From contig NZ_CAJRAF010000001.1 in NCBI RefSeq assembly GCF_907164905.1, forward strand, positions 1,213,001 to 1,277,000: 64,000 nt of DNA, read 5' to 3'. The position numbers were made by a program, and so were the translations under genes. The notes beneath the pieces are model-generated. The model saw nothing but the letters and a program-made list of their open reading frames with translations, was not told the DNA's origin and made no database searches. Of the stretch, positions 54,938 through 64,000 are shown piece after piece (positions within the stretch are counted from its first letter, which is position 1; every line of letters starts with the position of its first letter). Source of the stretch: Dyadobacter sp. CECT 9275 (GTDB lineage: Bacteria > Bacteroidota > Bacteroidia > Cytophagales > Spirosomataceae).

Positions 54938-55074
54938 GTACATGTGCTGTTGTGTTTGAAAGTCACTCTGGACTAATTATTATTGCTTAACAATGCCAGA
55001 ATAGTTTCTTATGCTAATTTAGACAAACCAACACCAACTTCTGATTTCCTATAGTGTGTGTTGTACAAATCGTT

Positions 55075-56724
55075 CTAAACCAGCATGCTCATAGGTTCTT
55101 CCAACAGTTTTTTAACTGTCTGAAGGAAGGAAGCTGCGGTTGCTCCATCTACTACACGGTGGTCCGACGACAACGTAACTTTCATGATGTTGGTTGGGTA
55201 AACAGTACCATCTTCCTTGAAAGCCGCCACTTTTTTGATGGCGCCGATAGCCAGTATACAAGCATCAGGGGGATTAATGATAGCAGTAAACTCATCTACA
55301 CCAAACATTCCCAGATTGGAGATCGAGAAGGTATTTCCTTCCCAGTCTTTTGGCTGAAGTTTTTTGTCTTTCGCTTTTCCGGCAAATTCTTTTACCTCAG
55401 CAGAAATAACCGACAGCGTTTTCTTGTCAGCATCACGCACTACAGGTACCAGCAGACCTTCGTCTACTGCTACGGCTATACCAATGTTAACGTAGTTATA
55501 TCTTCTGATTTTATCTCCCAACCACGCTGAATTTACAGCAGGATGTTGTTTCAGAGCTACCGCGCAAGCTTTAACGACCATGTCATTAAAAGAAATTTTG
55601 GCAGGACTTACTTCATTCAGCTGCGGACGAAGCGCCATAGCTTTGTCCATAACGATTTCCATGGTGACATAGAAATGCGGAGCAGTAAATAAGCTGTCAC
55701 TTAAACGACGGGCGATGGTTTTCCGCATTTGAGAAACCGGCAGATCGGTGTAATCACCTGAGGCAACTGCTTCCGTTGCTTTTGGTGCTGCTTCAGCAGG
55801 CGCCGCTTTTGGCGCGGGAGCTGCCGCTGCTTCGGCTTTAGCGGCTGGTTTGAACTCGTCCACATCGCGTTTCACTATGCGTCCGTTATCACCACTTCCT
55901 TCAATTTTGGCAAGGTCAATACCTTTTTCATCTGCCATGCGTTTGGCAAGCGGCGATGCTTTGATTCTGTCTCCTGAATCAGCAACAGAAACTGCTTTTT
56001 CTGATGAGGCATCAGGTGCCGGAGCATTTGGTTTTTCGGCCGTAGCTTCCTCCGTTCCGCCTTCTCCGTTTTCACGGGCAAGCAAAGCTTCCACATTAGC
56101 ACCACTTTCACCAATTACCGCAATAATTCCGTCCACAGGTACTGCTTCACCCTCTTTAATACCAACGTATAAAAGTGTACCGTCTTCATATGCTTCAAGC
56201 TCCATGGTCGCCTTATCCGTTTCCACTTCGGCCAGAATATCTCCTGATTTTACCTGATCACCCACCTTTTTCTGCCATGAAACAAGTGTTCCCTCTTCCA
56301 TGGTATCACTCATTTTTGGCATACGCACCACAACCGCATTGATTTTTTCAGTTGATTGTGCCGGAGCCGCTTTGGGCGCAGGAGCGACTGGAGCAGTTTC
56401 CTCTTTCTTCGGCTCTTCGGCTTTTGGCTCTTCCTTGGCAGCACCGTTGGAGCTTCCTCCATCCAGCAAAGACTTGTAGTCTTCGCCTTCATTTCCAACC
56501 ACAGCCATTATGCCATCAATGGGTACAGCATCACCTTTTTTGACTCCAATATACAGCAGCGTACCATCATAGTAAGATTCAAGATCCATCGTTGCTTTGT
56601 CGGTTTCCACCTCGGCAATTACTTCTCCTGATTTGATTTTATCACCCACTTTTTTGTGCCATTCTGCGATAACACCCTCTTCCATGGTGTCGCTCATCTT
56701 GGGCATACGGATTACTTCTGCCAT
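55075..56724 (-). CDS. aceF: Pyruvate dehydrogenase dihydrolipoamide acetyltransferase (E2)
   Basis: A 549-aa 2-oxoacid dehydrogenase core protein that transfers acetyl groups to CoA. Two lipoyl domains (about 1-80 and 130-215, each with ETDKATM carrying the lipoyl Lys), two alanine/proline-rich linkers, an E1/E3-binding domain (about 255-290, IKASPLAKRMADEKGIDLAKIEGSG), and the catalytic domain with SSDHRVVDG near 515-522. Acetyl-specific identity (pyruvate rather than 2-oxoglutarate) is inferred from the MAEVIRMPKMSDTMEEG start. E1 and E3 are not in this window; the gene is alone. Confidence 0.93.
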   Translation of the reverse strand: MAEVIRMPKMSDTMEEGVIAEWHKKVGDKIKSGEVIAEVETDKATMDLESYYDGTLLYIGVKKGDAVPIDGIMAVVGNEGEDYKSLLDGGSSNGAAKEEPKAEEPKKEETAPVAPAPKAAPAQSTEKINAVVVRMPKMSDTMEEGTLVSWQKKVGDQVKSGDILAEVETDKATMELEAYEDGTLLYVGIKEGEAVPVDGIIAVIGESGANVEALLARENGEGGTEEATAEKPNAPAPDASSEKAVSVADSGDRIKASPLAKRMADEKGIDLAKIEGSGDNGRIVKRDVDEFKPAAKAEAAAAPAPKAAPAEAAPKATEAVASGDYTDLPVSQMRKTIARRLSDSLFTAPHFYVTMEIVMDKAMALRPQLNEVSPAKISFNDMVVKACAVALKQHPAVNSAWLGDKIRRYNYVNIGIAVAVDEGLLVPVVRDADKKTLSVISAEVKEFAGKAKDKKLQPKDWEGNTFSISNLGMFGVDEFTAIINPPDACILAIGAIKKVAAFKEDGTVYPTNIMKVTLSSDHRVVDGATAASFLQTVKKLLEEPMSMLV

Positions 56725-56846
56725 ATCGCTTGTTAAGGTATTTTAGTTTCTTGGTCTAAAAATTAGATTTCTGTCAAAATTACAACAAAAGGGTAATTTA
56801 GCACTTCCTTTTGCCATTTATTATGCTCGTCCCCGCACCAGCAGCA

Positions 56847-58634
56847 CTAGTTGATTTTCAGAACCGCCATAAATGCTTCCTGCGGTATTTCTACATTTCC
56901 AACCTGTCGCATGCGTTTCTTACCCTTTTTCTGTTTTTCCAAAAGTTTGCGTTTCCTGGAAATATCACCCCCATAACATTTGGCCAATACATCCTTACGC
57001 ATGGCTTTCACGGTTTCCCGGGCAATGATCTTTTGCCCGATGGCAGCCTGAATGGCAATTTCAAACATCTGGCGCGGAATGAGCTCGCGTAATTTTTCAC
57101 ATAGTTTTTTGCCCCATTCATACGATTTGGATCGGTGGACAATGGCCGAAAGTGCGTCCACGGCCTCACCGTTGAGCATGACATCCAGCTTTACCATGTC
57201 GGATTCCTGGTATCCATGTAATTCGTAATCCAGTGAAGCGTATCCCCGTGAAATGGTTTTAAGTTTATCAAAAAAGTCAAAAACAACTTCTGCAAGGGGC
57301 ATGTGGAACTGAAGTTCGACGCGCTCGGCTGTCAGGTATACCTGATTTTTAAGGATACCCCGTTTGTCCATACAGAGGTTTAAAATCGGGCCAATGTAAT
57401 CGGACTTGGTGATGATTTGCGCGTTAATGAAAGGCTCTTCTATCCATTTGATGTGATTGGGTTCCGGCATTTCGGAAGGCGCGCTGATGTTCAGCAACTG
57501 ATCTTTGGTATTGATGATCCTGAACTGAACAGAGGGTACCGTTGTGATAACAGTCATGTCGAATTCCCTTTCGAGCCTTTCCTGCACAATTTCCATGTGT
57601 AGCATACCCAGGAACCCGCAGCGGAAACCAAAACCCAAAGCAGCCGATGTTTCGGGTTCCCAGACAAGGGCGGCGTCATTAAGCTGAAGTTTCTCCATGG
57701 CTTCCCTGAGTTCCTCAAATTCACTGGTGTCAACAGGGTATATACCTGCAAAAACCATTGGTTTTACCTCTGAAAATCCCTGAATTGCCTCGGCCGCAGG
57801 CCGACTGATATGGGTAAAGGTATCACCAACTTTTACTTCCTTCGCTACCTTGATTCCGGATATCAGGTAACCTACATCTCCGCATTCCACGGTTTGTTTG
57901 GGTATCTGATTGAGCCCGAGCGTTCCTATTTCGTCGGCAAAATATTCCTTTCCGGTGGCCATGAATTTTACACGGTCACCTTTTTTTATACTTCCGTTTT
58001 TAACCCGGAAAATTACTTCTATTCCTCTGTAGGAGTTGAAAACGGAATCAAAAATAAGAGCCTGAAGCGGCGCTTCAGGATCACCTACGGGTGCGGGAAT
58101 CCGCTCCACAATCGCATTCAAAATCTCTTCAATTCCGATCCCCTCTTTGCCGCTTGCTGGAATAATATCTTCACGGTCACAGCCAAGCATGTCTACCATT
58201 TCATCCTTGATCTCCTCCGGCATTGCGCCTGGCAGATCAATTTTGTTCAGTACCGGAATAATCACCAGGTCATGGTTGATCGCCAGATACAGATTGGATA
58301 TGGTTTGTGCCTCAGTACCTTGTGAAGCGTCCACCAGCAACAGTGCGCCTTCACAGGCCGCTATAGACCGCGAAACTTCGTATGAAAAATCAACATGCCC
58401 GGGGGTATCAATCAGGTTAAGGATGTATTCCTGGCCCTGATACGCATAGGTCATCTGGATGGCGTGGCTTTTTATGGTAATGCCCCGCTCTCTTTCCAAA
58501 TCCATATTATCCAGAAGCTGGGCCTGCATATCCCGGTTAGAAACCGTTTTGGTGAATTCCAGCAGACGGTCAGCCAGTGTGCTTTTCCCATGATCAATAT
58601 GGGCGATGATACAAAAATTGCGAATATTCTTCAT
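56847..58634 (-). CDS. lepA: Elongation factor 4 (LepA)
   Basis: A 595-aa ribosome-associated GTPase with G1 [10 protein letters not shown]3 DTPGHVDF and G4 NKIDLPGA; the C-terminal ends in [19 protein letters not shown] as in the family. It back-translocates or remodels stalled ribosomes. An inverted repeat GATAACC/GGTTATC (58650-58670) lies just before the start codon. Confidence 0.97.
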   Translation of the reverse strand: MKNIRNFCIIAHIDHGKSTLADRLLEFTKTVSNRDMQAQLLDNMDLERERGITIKSHAIQMTYAYQGQEYILNLIDTPGHVDFSYEVSRSIAACEGALLLVDASQGTEAQTISNLYLAINHDLVIIPVLNKIDLPGAMPEEIKDEMVDMLGCDREDIIPASGKEGIGIEEILNAIVERIPAPVGDPEAPLQALIFDSVFNSYRGIEVIFRVKNGSIKKGDRVKFMATGKEYFADEIGTLGLNQIPKQTVECGDVGYLISGIKVAKEVKVGDTFTHISRPAAEAIQGFSEVKPMVFAGIYPVDTSEFEELREAMEKLQLNDAALVWEPETSAALGFGFRCGFLGMLHMEIVQERLEREFDMTVITTVPSVQFRIINTKDQLLNISAPSEMPEPNHIKWIEEPFINAQIITKSDYIGPILNLCMDKRGILKNQVYLTAERVELQFHMPLAEVVFDFFDKLKTISRGYASLDYELHGYQESDMVKLDVMLNGEAVDALSAIVHRSKSYEWGKKLCEKLRELIPRQMFEIAIQAAIGQKIIARETVKAMRKDVLAKCYGGDISRKRKLLEKQKKGKKRMRQVGNVEIPQEAFMAVLKIN

Positions 58635-58823
58635 GTAGTATATTAAGCTGATAACCCTTTGCTGGTTATCGTATTGACCTACAAAATTACGAGGCTGTTG
58701 GTGATTTTAACAGAATGCAGCATTTATTTATCGTTTTTTCTGCATTTGCACATCATAGAAGCCGCCCTGGCGCATTTGCGAACCTGCCGGACTGGGCACG
58801 CCTGTTGAACACGGATATGAAAA

Positions 58824-58850
58824 AAGCTCTGCCCCTGGATGGCAGAGCTT
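58824..58850 (-). terminator. Terminator of the aldehyde dehydrogenase gene
   Basis: Perfect 10-bp arms AAGCTCTGCC / GGCAGAGCTT with a 7-base loop, followed leftwards by TTT-rich sequence, past the stop at 58883. Confidence 0.8.
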
Positions 58851-58882
58851 CAATATTAATACAAATACTCTGAGGGGTAAAA

Positions 58883-60508
58883 TCAGAATATGAATTTGGT
58901 ACTCAGGAAATTGGAAGTATCCTCTTTCACGATCTGGTTGATCAGCTGTTTGTTAGAATCATTCATCTTGAAAGCAACCAGTGACCGGATTGAGAAGGAA
59001 CGGATGGCATCGGCTACTGAAAGTGTTCCTTCCGCGCTGTCTTTTCTTCCCGTGAATGGGAAAACATCAGGCCCGCGCTGGCATTGGCTGTTGATGTTTA
59101 CCCGGCTTACCTGGTTGACCAGCGGATCAATTAATGCTGCAACCTCCCCTGCATCCTCACTGAAAATGCTGACCTGCTGGCCATGGGTAGATTCGATCAG
59201 ATAGGATATCGTTTCTTCCAGGTCGTCAAAAGGTACAACCGGTACAATAGGGCCAAACTGCTCTTCATAGTAAAGTTTCATTTTGTTATTGACCGGATAT
59301 ACAACTGCCGGATAGAAAAACGAGCCTGCCGATTGGCCGCCGTTTTCATTTACTACCTGTGCACCATGCAGTTGGGCATCCTCGATACAGCTGTTAAGGT
59401 ACTCAATTTTATTGGTTTCGGGCAGGGGTGTGAGTGAAACTCCTTTTTCCCAGGGCATGCCATATTTCAGTTCTGCAACAGCCTTACTGAATTCGGATAA
59501 AAACAAATCCACTTTGCTTCGGTGTACCCAGACAATTTTAAGGGCCGTGCAACGCTGCCCGTTAAATGAGAGTGAGCCAGACAAAGTTTCTTTTACCGCA
59601 AGAGAAATGTCTGCATTGGAGGTGACAATCGCGGCATTTTTTGCATCCAGTCCTAAAACAGCGCGTAGGCGGTTAACCTTAGGGTGAGATTTCTTCAGTT
59701 CATTGGCCACTTTACTGGACCCGATGAGCGTCAGTACATTGATTTTTCCTGACTGCATCAGGCCCGGTACGATGGCATTGCCGCGGCCATAGATCACATT
59801 GACTACCCCTTTGGGGAAACAATCACGGAATGCCTCCTGTAAAGGATAATGGAGTAATGTACCAAATTTCGGAGGTTTGAAAAGAATTGTATTCCCCATA
59901 ATTAGCGCGGGGATGAGGGTTGTGAAGGTTTCGTTGAGCGGGTAGTTGAAAGGTCCCATGCATAATACCACACCAAGCGGAGACCTGCGCACCTGTGCTG
60001 CAATACCATCGACAATCTCGAAACCCGACGAATCCCGGTCAAGGTTTTTAAGTGAATCTATGGTTGCATAGATATATTCAACGGTTCTGTCAAATTCTTT
60101 GTTGGAGTCGGCAACGGATTTTCCGATTTCCCACATAATCAGTTTAACAATGATATCTTTCTGTTCGATCATTTTCCCCGTGAAGCGTTCCACGCAGTTG
60201 ATACGTTCGGCCAGTCCCATGGTCGGCCATTCGCCCCGGCCATTGTTGTACGCGGCTACAGCCGCATCCAGTGATTCCATCGCTTCTTTTTCCGTACACA
60301 CGGGATAACTACCGATGAGTTTCCGCTCCAGTCCATTTTCGGTATGGATACAAACAGGAGAAAAAACTTCATGAACCGGACCGTTCCATTCCCGCATTTC
60401 ACCATTGCTTAGATACTCACGCTGGTGAACAAGTGACGGAAGCGTAAATTCTGTAGGGATATCTTTGTCGGCGTAAAAGATTCCGGATAATTTGGAGTTG
60501 AAATCCAT
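58883..60508 (-). CDS. Aldehyde dehydrogenase family, probable NADP-dependent GAPDH type
   Basis: A 541-aa aldehyde dehydrogenase. Cofactor site GPFNYPLN (Asn188) and LFKPP (Lys211), and catalytic Cys320 in FNGQRC, are present. The stretch that usually holds the general base in the LELGGK motif reads LGLDAK (about 285-290), so the usual Glu is absent there; catalysis may use another residue. The length and the QCQRGPDVFPFTGRKDSAEGTLSV end resemble the bacterial non-phosphorylating glyceraldehyde-3-phosphate dehydrogenase (GapN-like) proteins, which would yield 3-phosphoglycerate and NADPH. Substrate assignment is inference. Confidence 0.8.
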   Translation of the reverse strand: MDFNSKLSGIFYADKDIPTEFTLPSLVHQREYLSNGEMREWNGPVHEVFSPVCIHTENGLERKLIGSYPVCTEKEAMESLDAAVAAYNNGRGEWPTMGLAERINCVERFTGKMIEQKDIIVKLIMWEIGKSVADSNKEFDRTVEYIYATIDSLKNLDRDSSGFEIVDGIAAQVRRSPLGVVLCMGPFNYPLNETFTTLIPALIMGNTILFKPPKFGTLLHYPLQEAFRDCFPKGVVNVIYGRGNAIVPGLMQSGKINVLTLIGSSKVANELKKSHPKVNRLRAVLGLDAKNAAIVTSNADISLAVKETLSGSLSFNGQRCTALKIVWVHRSKVDLFLSEFSKAVAELKYGMPWEKGVSLTPLPETNKIEYLNSCIEDAQLHGAQVVNENGGQSAGSFFYPAVVYPVNNKMKLYYEEQFGPIVPVVPFDDLEETISYLIESTHGQQVSIFSEDAGEVAALIDPLVNQVSRVNINSQCQRGPDVFPFTGRKDSAEGTLSVADAIRSFSIRSLVAFKMNDSNKQLINQIVKEDTSNFLSTKFIF

Positions 60509-60537
60509 TTCTGAAAAATTAAGATAATAAAATTAGT

Positions 60538-60577
60538 TAATTGTCCTTTTGACAATTATTGACATACCAATAATTGT
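60538..60577. promoter_or_regulatory. Overlapping palindromes upstream of the dehydrogenase
   Basis: Palindrome one: TAATTGTC (60538-60545) with GACAATTA (60551-60558). Palindrome two: ACAATTATTG (60552-60561) with CAATAATTGT (60568-60577). They share the central arm, so only one can form at a time in RNA, and in DNA they could bind a dimeric regulator in two registers. They lie 30-70 bases upstream of the leftward start codon at 60508. The rest of the 295-base gap (60509-60803) shows nothing else. Confidence 0.5.
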
Positions 60578-60803
60578 TTTGAAACTGAAAATTGCCTTTG
60601 GGTCATTAAAAAATTGTTAGGTTTCTCCCGGACAGTTTACCGGGGTGTACTGAGTAATTGATATAAAGACGATGGAATATCATTTCTCACCTGAACAAAA
60701 GCTGAAAATGATATAGCCAATTGCACTTTCCATAGGAAGCACAGGTCAGGCGCCTCTGAAATTTCAAATTTATAAATTAAACTCAGATTGAATGCCAAAG
60801 GTG

Positions 60804-62144
60804 TTACACCGTTTTCGAAATGTTATTCTTCCTGCTCATCTTGAAAAATCGTATGATCAGAAATATGGATGCGAAGGTGAGCCCGGCAATCAGGCCGAGC
60901 CACATACCTGATGCTCCCATATCAAATCGAAATGCCAGTATATATCCGATTGGGATACCTAAAACCCAGTAAGCGATACCTATAAAAATGGTTGGGGCTT
61001 TTACATCCTTGATCCCCCTCAGCAGCCCGGCGGTAATCGCCTGTGTGCTGTCGGATATCTGAAAAAAAGCCGCAAAGATGAGCAGAAGTGACGCCAGTTC
61101 AAGTACCTGCCGGTTGTTGTTGAATGCTTGCGGGAGCTGTATCCTGAACACACCAAAAACAATTGCACAGAGGGTGCCGTAGATCAGGGCGGTATAAATA
61201 GTGCTTTTTCCAATGAGGTGAATCTTGGCCCAGTTTCCTCTTCCAAAAGCATTACTAACACGGATGGATCCTGCCTGGGCGAGTCCCATAGAAGCCATAA
61301 AGGTAAACGAGGCGCAACTGAGGGCGATTTGATGAGCCGCTTGTGAGACGGCTCCCAGTGTGCCGATGATGATTCCTGACACGGCAAATGCCCCGGCTTC
61401 CATTCCAATCTGCAGGCTGCTCGGTATGCCTATGTACAGTAGCTCCCGCCAGGTTTTCAGGTTGAATTTCCACTGGTTCCGGCCAACTGTTATGTAACGC
61501 TGAAACGTTTTATGTCTCAGAATAACAACAGCCAGGGCAGTGAAGATAATGGTGCGGGTGATGAGCGTTGCCCAGCCGGCACCCAGCAGTTCAAGACGGG
61601 GGAAGCCCCAGTGCCCGTAAATCAGCAGCCAGTTGAGCAGGATGTTGAGGGGCATACCCGCCAGGGATAGTATCATGGCGGTTTTGGTATACTCCAGACC
61701 ATCCGTGAACTGCTTGAGCGTCATAAAAAGCAGCATAGGAATGATAGAAATGCCCATCAGCCTCATAAAAGGTATGGCCAGTTCGACTACCTCAGGATCC
61801 TGACCCAGGTGGTGCAGGATATCTTCTCCCGAAATAAGGACCAGAGAAATAAAAATGGCCGTAAGTGCACAGAGGCAAAAACCATTAAAAAGATAATGAG
61901 ATACCAGCTTGCTGTCGTGCCGGCCATGGGCCATCGATACCATTTGCGAAACGGAGATCGTCATCCCGATACCTACCACAAACGGGATGTTCATGGTGTT
62001 CAGTACCAGAGCGGCAGCTGCCAGCTGTTTGTAACTGATAGCCCCTACCATGGCAGAGTCAATCAGATGGAGCGCCATCTGAGCCAGTTCACCGATAATA
62101 ATGGGCAGGGCAAGTTTAATAGTTTGTGATGCTTCTTCTTTCAT
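60804..62144 (-). CDS. MATE family multidrug/metabolite exporter
   Basis: A 446-aa inner-membrane exporter with twelve hydrophobic helices in two pseudo-symmetric halves. [20 protein letters not shown] and the late LGIPIGYIL segments fit the NorM-like branch. Na+ or H+ driven export of cationic drugs or metabolites is inferred. The Met at 62144 ([14 protein letters not shown]) is preferred; another in-frame start at 62165 adds seven residues. The heptamer tandem repeat lies upstream of the start. Confidence 0.88.
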   Translation of the reverse strand: MKEEASQTIKLALPIIIGELAQMALHLIDSAMVGAISYKQLAAAALVLNTMNIPFVVGIGMTISVSQMVSMAHGRHDSKLVSHYLFNGFCLCALTAIFISLVLISGEDILHHLGQDPEVVELAIPFMRLMGISIIPMLLFMTLKQFTDGLEYTKTAMILSLAGMPLNILLNWLLIYGHWGFPRLELLGAGWATLITRTIIFTALAVVILRHKTFQRYITVGRNQWKFNLKTWRELLYIGIPSSLQIGMEAGAFAVSGIIIGTLGAVSQAAHQIALSCASFTFMASMGLAQAGSIRVSNAFGRGNWAKIHLIGKSTIYTALIYGTLCAIVFGVFRIQLPQAFNNNRQVLELASLLLIFAAFFQISDSTQAITAGLLRGIKDVKAPTIFIGIAYWVLGIPIGYILAFRFDMGASGMWLGLIAGLTFASIFLIIRFFKMSRKNNISKTV

Positions 62145-62220
62145 GGCTGAGGTATTCACGACCATAAGGTCAAAATGTCTGAATTGTTGTTATTGGCTGT
62201 CAGCTGTTAGCTATATAGCG

Positions 62221-62309
<89 letters not shown>

Positions 62310-62513
62310 AACAAAAACGGGCAGCAAAGATAGGGAACTTCAAAGCAAAGGAGTCATGCCGGTAAGAAGTTTTATCTTTTGGTAATGTCCGTACAGACGT
62401 GCAGTTCGGATGATTCCGCACATATCACGGCTCTGTTTGGAGTAAATGACATTCACCTATCTGCTTTATAGGAGATATCTTCTTCAGTCGTAGTCTTTAA
62501 GAAATTATTAAAA

Positions 62514-64000
62514 ATGAAATTCCCCGTAGGTTTGCAAAGGAGCGTAAGAGGTACACATTTTGGCGGAGCCACTACCTTGTGGTATTTATTAATGGCACTT
62601 TGTATTTCGGAATACAGCTTCGCGCAGAGCAGCCAGAAAGTGAAGGTTACCGGAAAAGTGATTGATGCGCAGAATAACAGCGCGCTGGGCTATGCTAGTA
62701 TCCGGTTGTTCAGGAGTGCAGACAGTACCTTTGCAGATGGTGCCATCTCAGATGAAAAGGGCGGATTTGTGGTGGAAGTAGGAACGGGAAATTATTATGC
62801 TATCTCCGAATTTATTGGTTACAGAGCAATCACCACCTCAAATATCCGGGTTGGAAATTCTCCGGTAGATATCGGTATGATTAAGCTCGGTGCATCGGCC
62901 AGGTCGCTGGAAGAAGTGACGATTCAGGGTGAAAAGAGTACCATGGAATTATCATTGGACAAGAAAATCTTTAACGTTGGAAAAGACCTGGCCAATGCCG
63001 GCGGAACGGCCGTAGACATCCTGACCAATGTGCCGTCTGTGGCGGTGGATGTGGAAGGGAACGTAAGCCTGCGGGGCAGCGGGAATGTAAGGATTCTGAT
63101 TGATGGGAAACCGTCCGGACTGGTAAGTATCAAAGGAGCTAGCGGCCTTCAGCAACTTCAGGGAAGTATGATTGAACGTGTGGAAATTATCACCAATCCT
63201 TCGGCACGTTATGAAGCAGAAGGTATGGGTGGCATTATCAATATTGTTTTGAAAAAGGAAAGAAAACAAGGTTTTAACGGGTCTTTTGACATTATCACCG
63301 GGCAGCCTGTGAATTACGGGGCCGCAGCAAACGTCAATTATCGAAGAAAAAACCTCAATTTCTTTATTAACTATACCATGTCGTTCAGGAACACACCGGG
63401 GCGCAACACGATCTATCAGGAATTATACCGCAATGATAGTACTTTCATTACCCAAAGGAGCATGACCAGCAAGCTCAAAGGGCAGAACAACAGCGCCCGG
63501 GGAGGGCTGGATTATTATTTCAATGAAAAAAATGTCCTCACAGCCGCTTATACCTGGCGTATCAGCAATGGTAAACGTTTCTCTGATCTTAACTATTACG
63601 ATTATATCGGAAGTATGGCGAATCCCGTGAGCCATACCAACCGGACCCAGGATGAGACAGAAAAGGAGCCCAACTCCGAGTATGCATTGACCTACAAAAA
63701 AACTTTTAACCGAAAAGGGCAGGAGTTTACAGCAGACGTAAGGTACCTCAACAACTGGGAAGACTCGGATCAGTATTACCGAGAAAATGTGTACAAGCCC
63801 GACGGAAGCCCTTCGGGAATTCCCTCTTTGTTTCAGAGAGCCCCTAATTACGAAACGGAAAAGCAGCTTCTTTTTCAGGCAGATTATGTGCATCCGTTCG
63901 CTAAGGACGGAAAACTGGAAGGCGGTTTGCGAAGCAGCAGCCGCAATATGACCAACGATTACAGTGTGCTGGAACAAAATGAGGACGGAACCTGGGTGAA
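62514..64000 (+). CDS. Outer-membrane receptor with CarbopepD_reg domain (3' end outside window)
   Basis: The frame from the ATG at 62514 is open to the right edge (495 codons seen). It has a signal peptide (hydrophobic WYLLMALCISEYSFAQ), a carboxypeptidase regulatory-like domain (KVKVTGKVIDAQNNSALGYASIRLF, about 40-125), a plug-like domain (VDILTNVPSVAVDVEGNVSLRGSG, RVEIITNPSARYEAEGMGGIINI) and the start of a large beta-barrel. It belongs to the same OMP_b-brl_3/TonB-dependent-like group as the gene at 24691. No SusD partner is visible. Cargo unknown. Confidence 0.85.
   Translation, partial: MKFPVGLQRSVRGTHFGGATTLWYLLMALCISEYSFAQSSQKVKVTGKVIDAQNNSALGYASIRLFRSADSTFADGAISDEKGGFVVEVGTGNYYAISEFIGYRAITTSNIRVGNSPVDIGMIKLGASARSLEEVTIQGEKSTMELSLDKKIFNVGKDLANAGGTAVDILTNVPSVAVDVEGNVSLRGSGNVRILIDGKPSGLVSIKGASGLQQLQGSMIERVEIITNPSARYEAEGMGGIINIVLKKERKQGFNGSFDIITGQPVNYGAAANVNYRRKNLNFFINYTMSFRNTPGRNTIYQELYRNDSTFITQRSMTSKLKGQNNSARGGLDYYFNEKNVLTAAYTWRISNGKRFSDLNYYDYIGSMANPVSHTNRTQDETEKEPNSEYALTYKKTFNRKGQEFTADVRYLNNWEDSDQYYRENVYKPDGSPSGIPSLFQRAPNYETEKQLLFQADYVHPFAKDGKLEGGLRSSSRNMTNDYSVLEQNEDGTWV

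Noticed and set aside
55850..56257. Serine-rich + strand frame opposite the E2 gene
   Set aside because: Shadow of the lipoyl and linker codons of the E2 protein.
58650..58670. GATAACC/GGTTATC hairpin before lepA
   Set aside because: Only 7-bp arms, no T-run, could be chance; mentioned under lepA but not listed as a site.

Overview
The window reads as chromosome of a free-living Bacteroidetes bacterium, most likely Cytophagales near Dyadobacter/Spirosoma. This is inferred from protein families and not from a marker search. Supporting signs are PorX (the type IX secretion response regulator), CarbopepD_reg plus beta-barrel outer-membrane receptors, DUF2490, DUF4905, DUF4956 and TIGR02757 proteins, a ThuA/sugar-dehydrogenase/PKD/cytochrome c fusion, and TAnnTTTG-type -7 promoter elements. 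Base composition is moderate, except for one clearly AT-rich gene (4879-6012).

Layout. 1-3344: a tight + strand operon of CotH-like kinase (cut by the left edge), VTC-domain protein, DUF4956 membrane protein and DUF2490 outer-membrane protein. 3409-7290: an accessory patch with a sugar isomerase-like protein, an AT-rich acyltransferase, and the decayed remains of a type II CRISPR adaptation module (cas2 with a broken 5' end, and the C-terminal part of cas1 with an internal stop), bordered by unusual inverted repeats. 7290-23104: a sterol desaturase-like enzyme, an ScfR/RamB-type regulator, leuS, a paired active/inactive M16 peptidase operon, an EEP-family hydrolase and a FAN1-like VRR-NUC nuclease. 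23385-33364: pgk, an outer-membrane receptor, a small XRE regulator, pncB, a DUF3820 protein, a pitrilysin-size M16 peptidase and a GyrI-like protein.

33481-38444: a lipoprotein, then an operon of frameshifted ECF sigma factor, 61-aa membrane protein and lgt, a TPR lipoprotein, the SRP RNA, fructose-6-phosphate aldolase/transaldolase and an FtsE-like ATPase. 38570-44915: porX, kdsB, a DUF4905 + LysM pair, a small membrane protein overlapping a TIGR02757 gene, and an outer-membrane protein. 45161-53594: a carbohydrate oxidation locus (ThuA-dehydrogenase-cytochrome fusion, isomerase, two Gfo/Idh/MocA oxidoreductases, divergent MFS transporter). 53784-60508: hslV, an acetyltransferase, pyruvate dehydrogenase E2, lepA and an NADP-GAPDH-like aldehyde dehydrogenase. 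60804-64000: a MATE exporter, a 7-bp tandem repeat, and the start of another outer-membrane receptor cut by the right edge.

Most of the window is ordinary core and envelope gene content. The parts that stand out are the CRISPR relic and its inverted repeats, the CotH/VTC/DUF4956 operon, the sigma factor frameshift at a 5-base homopolymer, a promoter with no gene behind it at 14724-14757, the heptamer repeat, and the carbohydrate oxidation locus.
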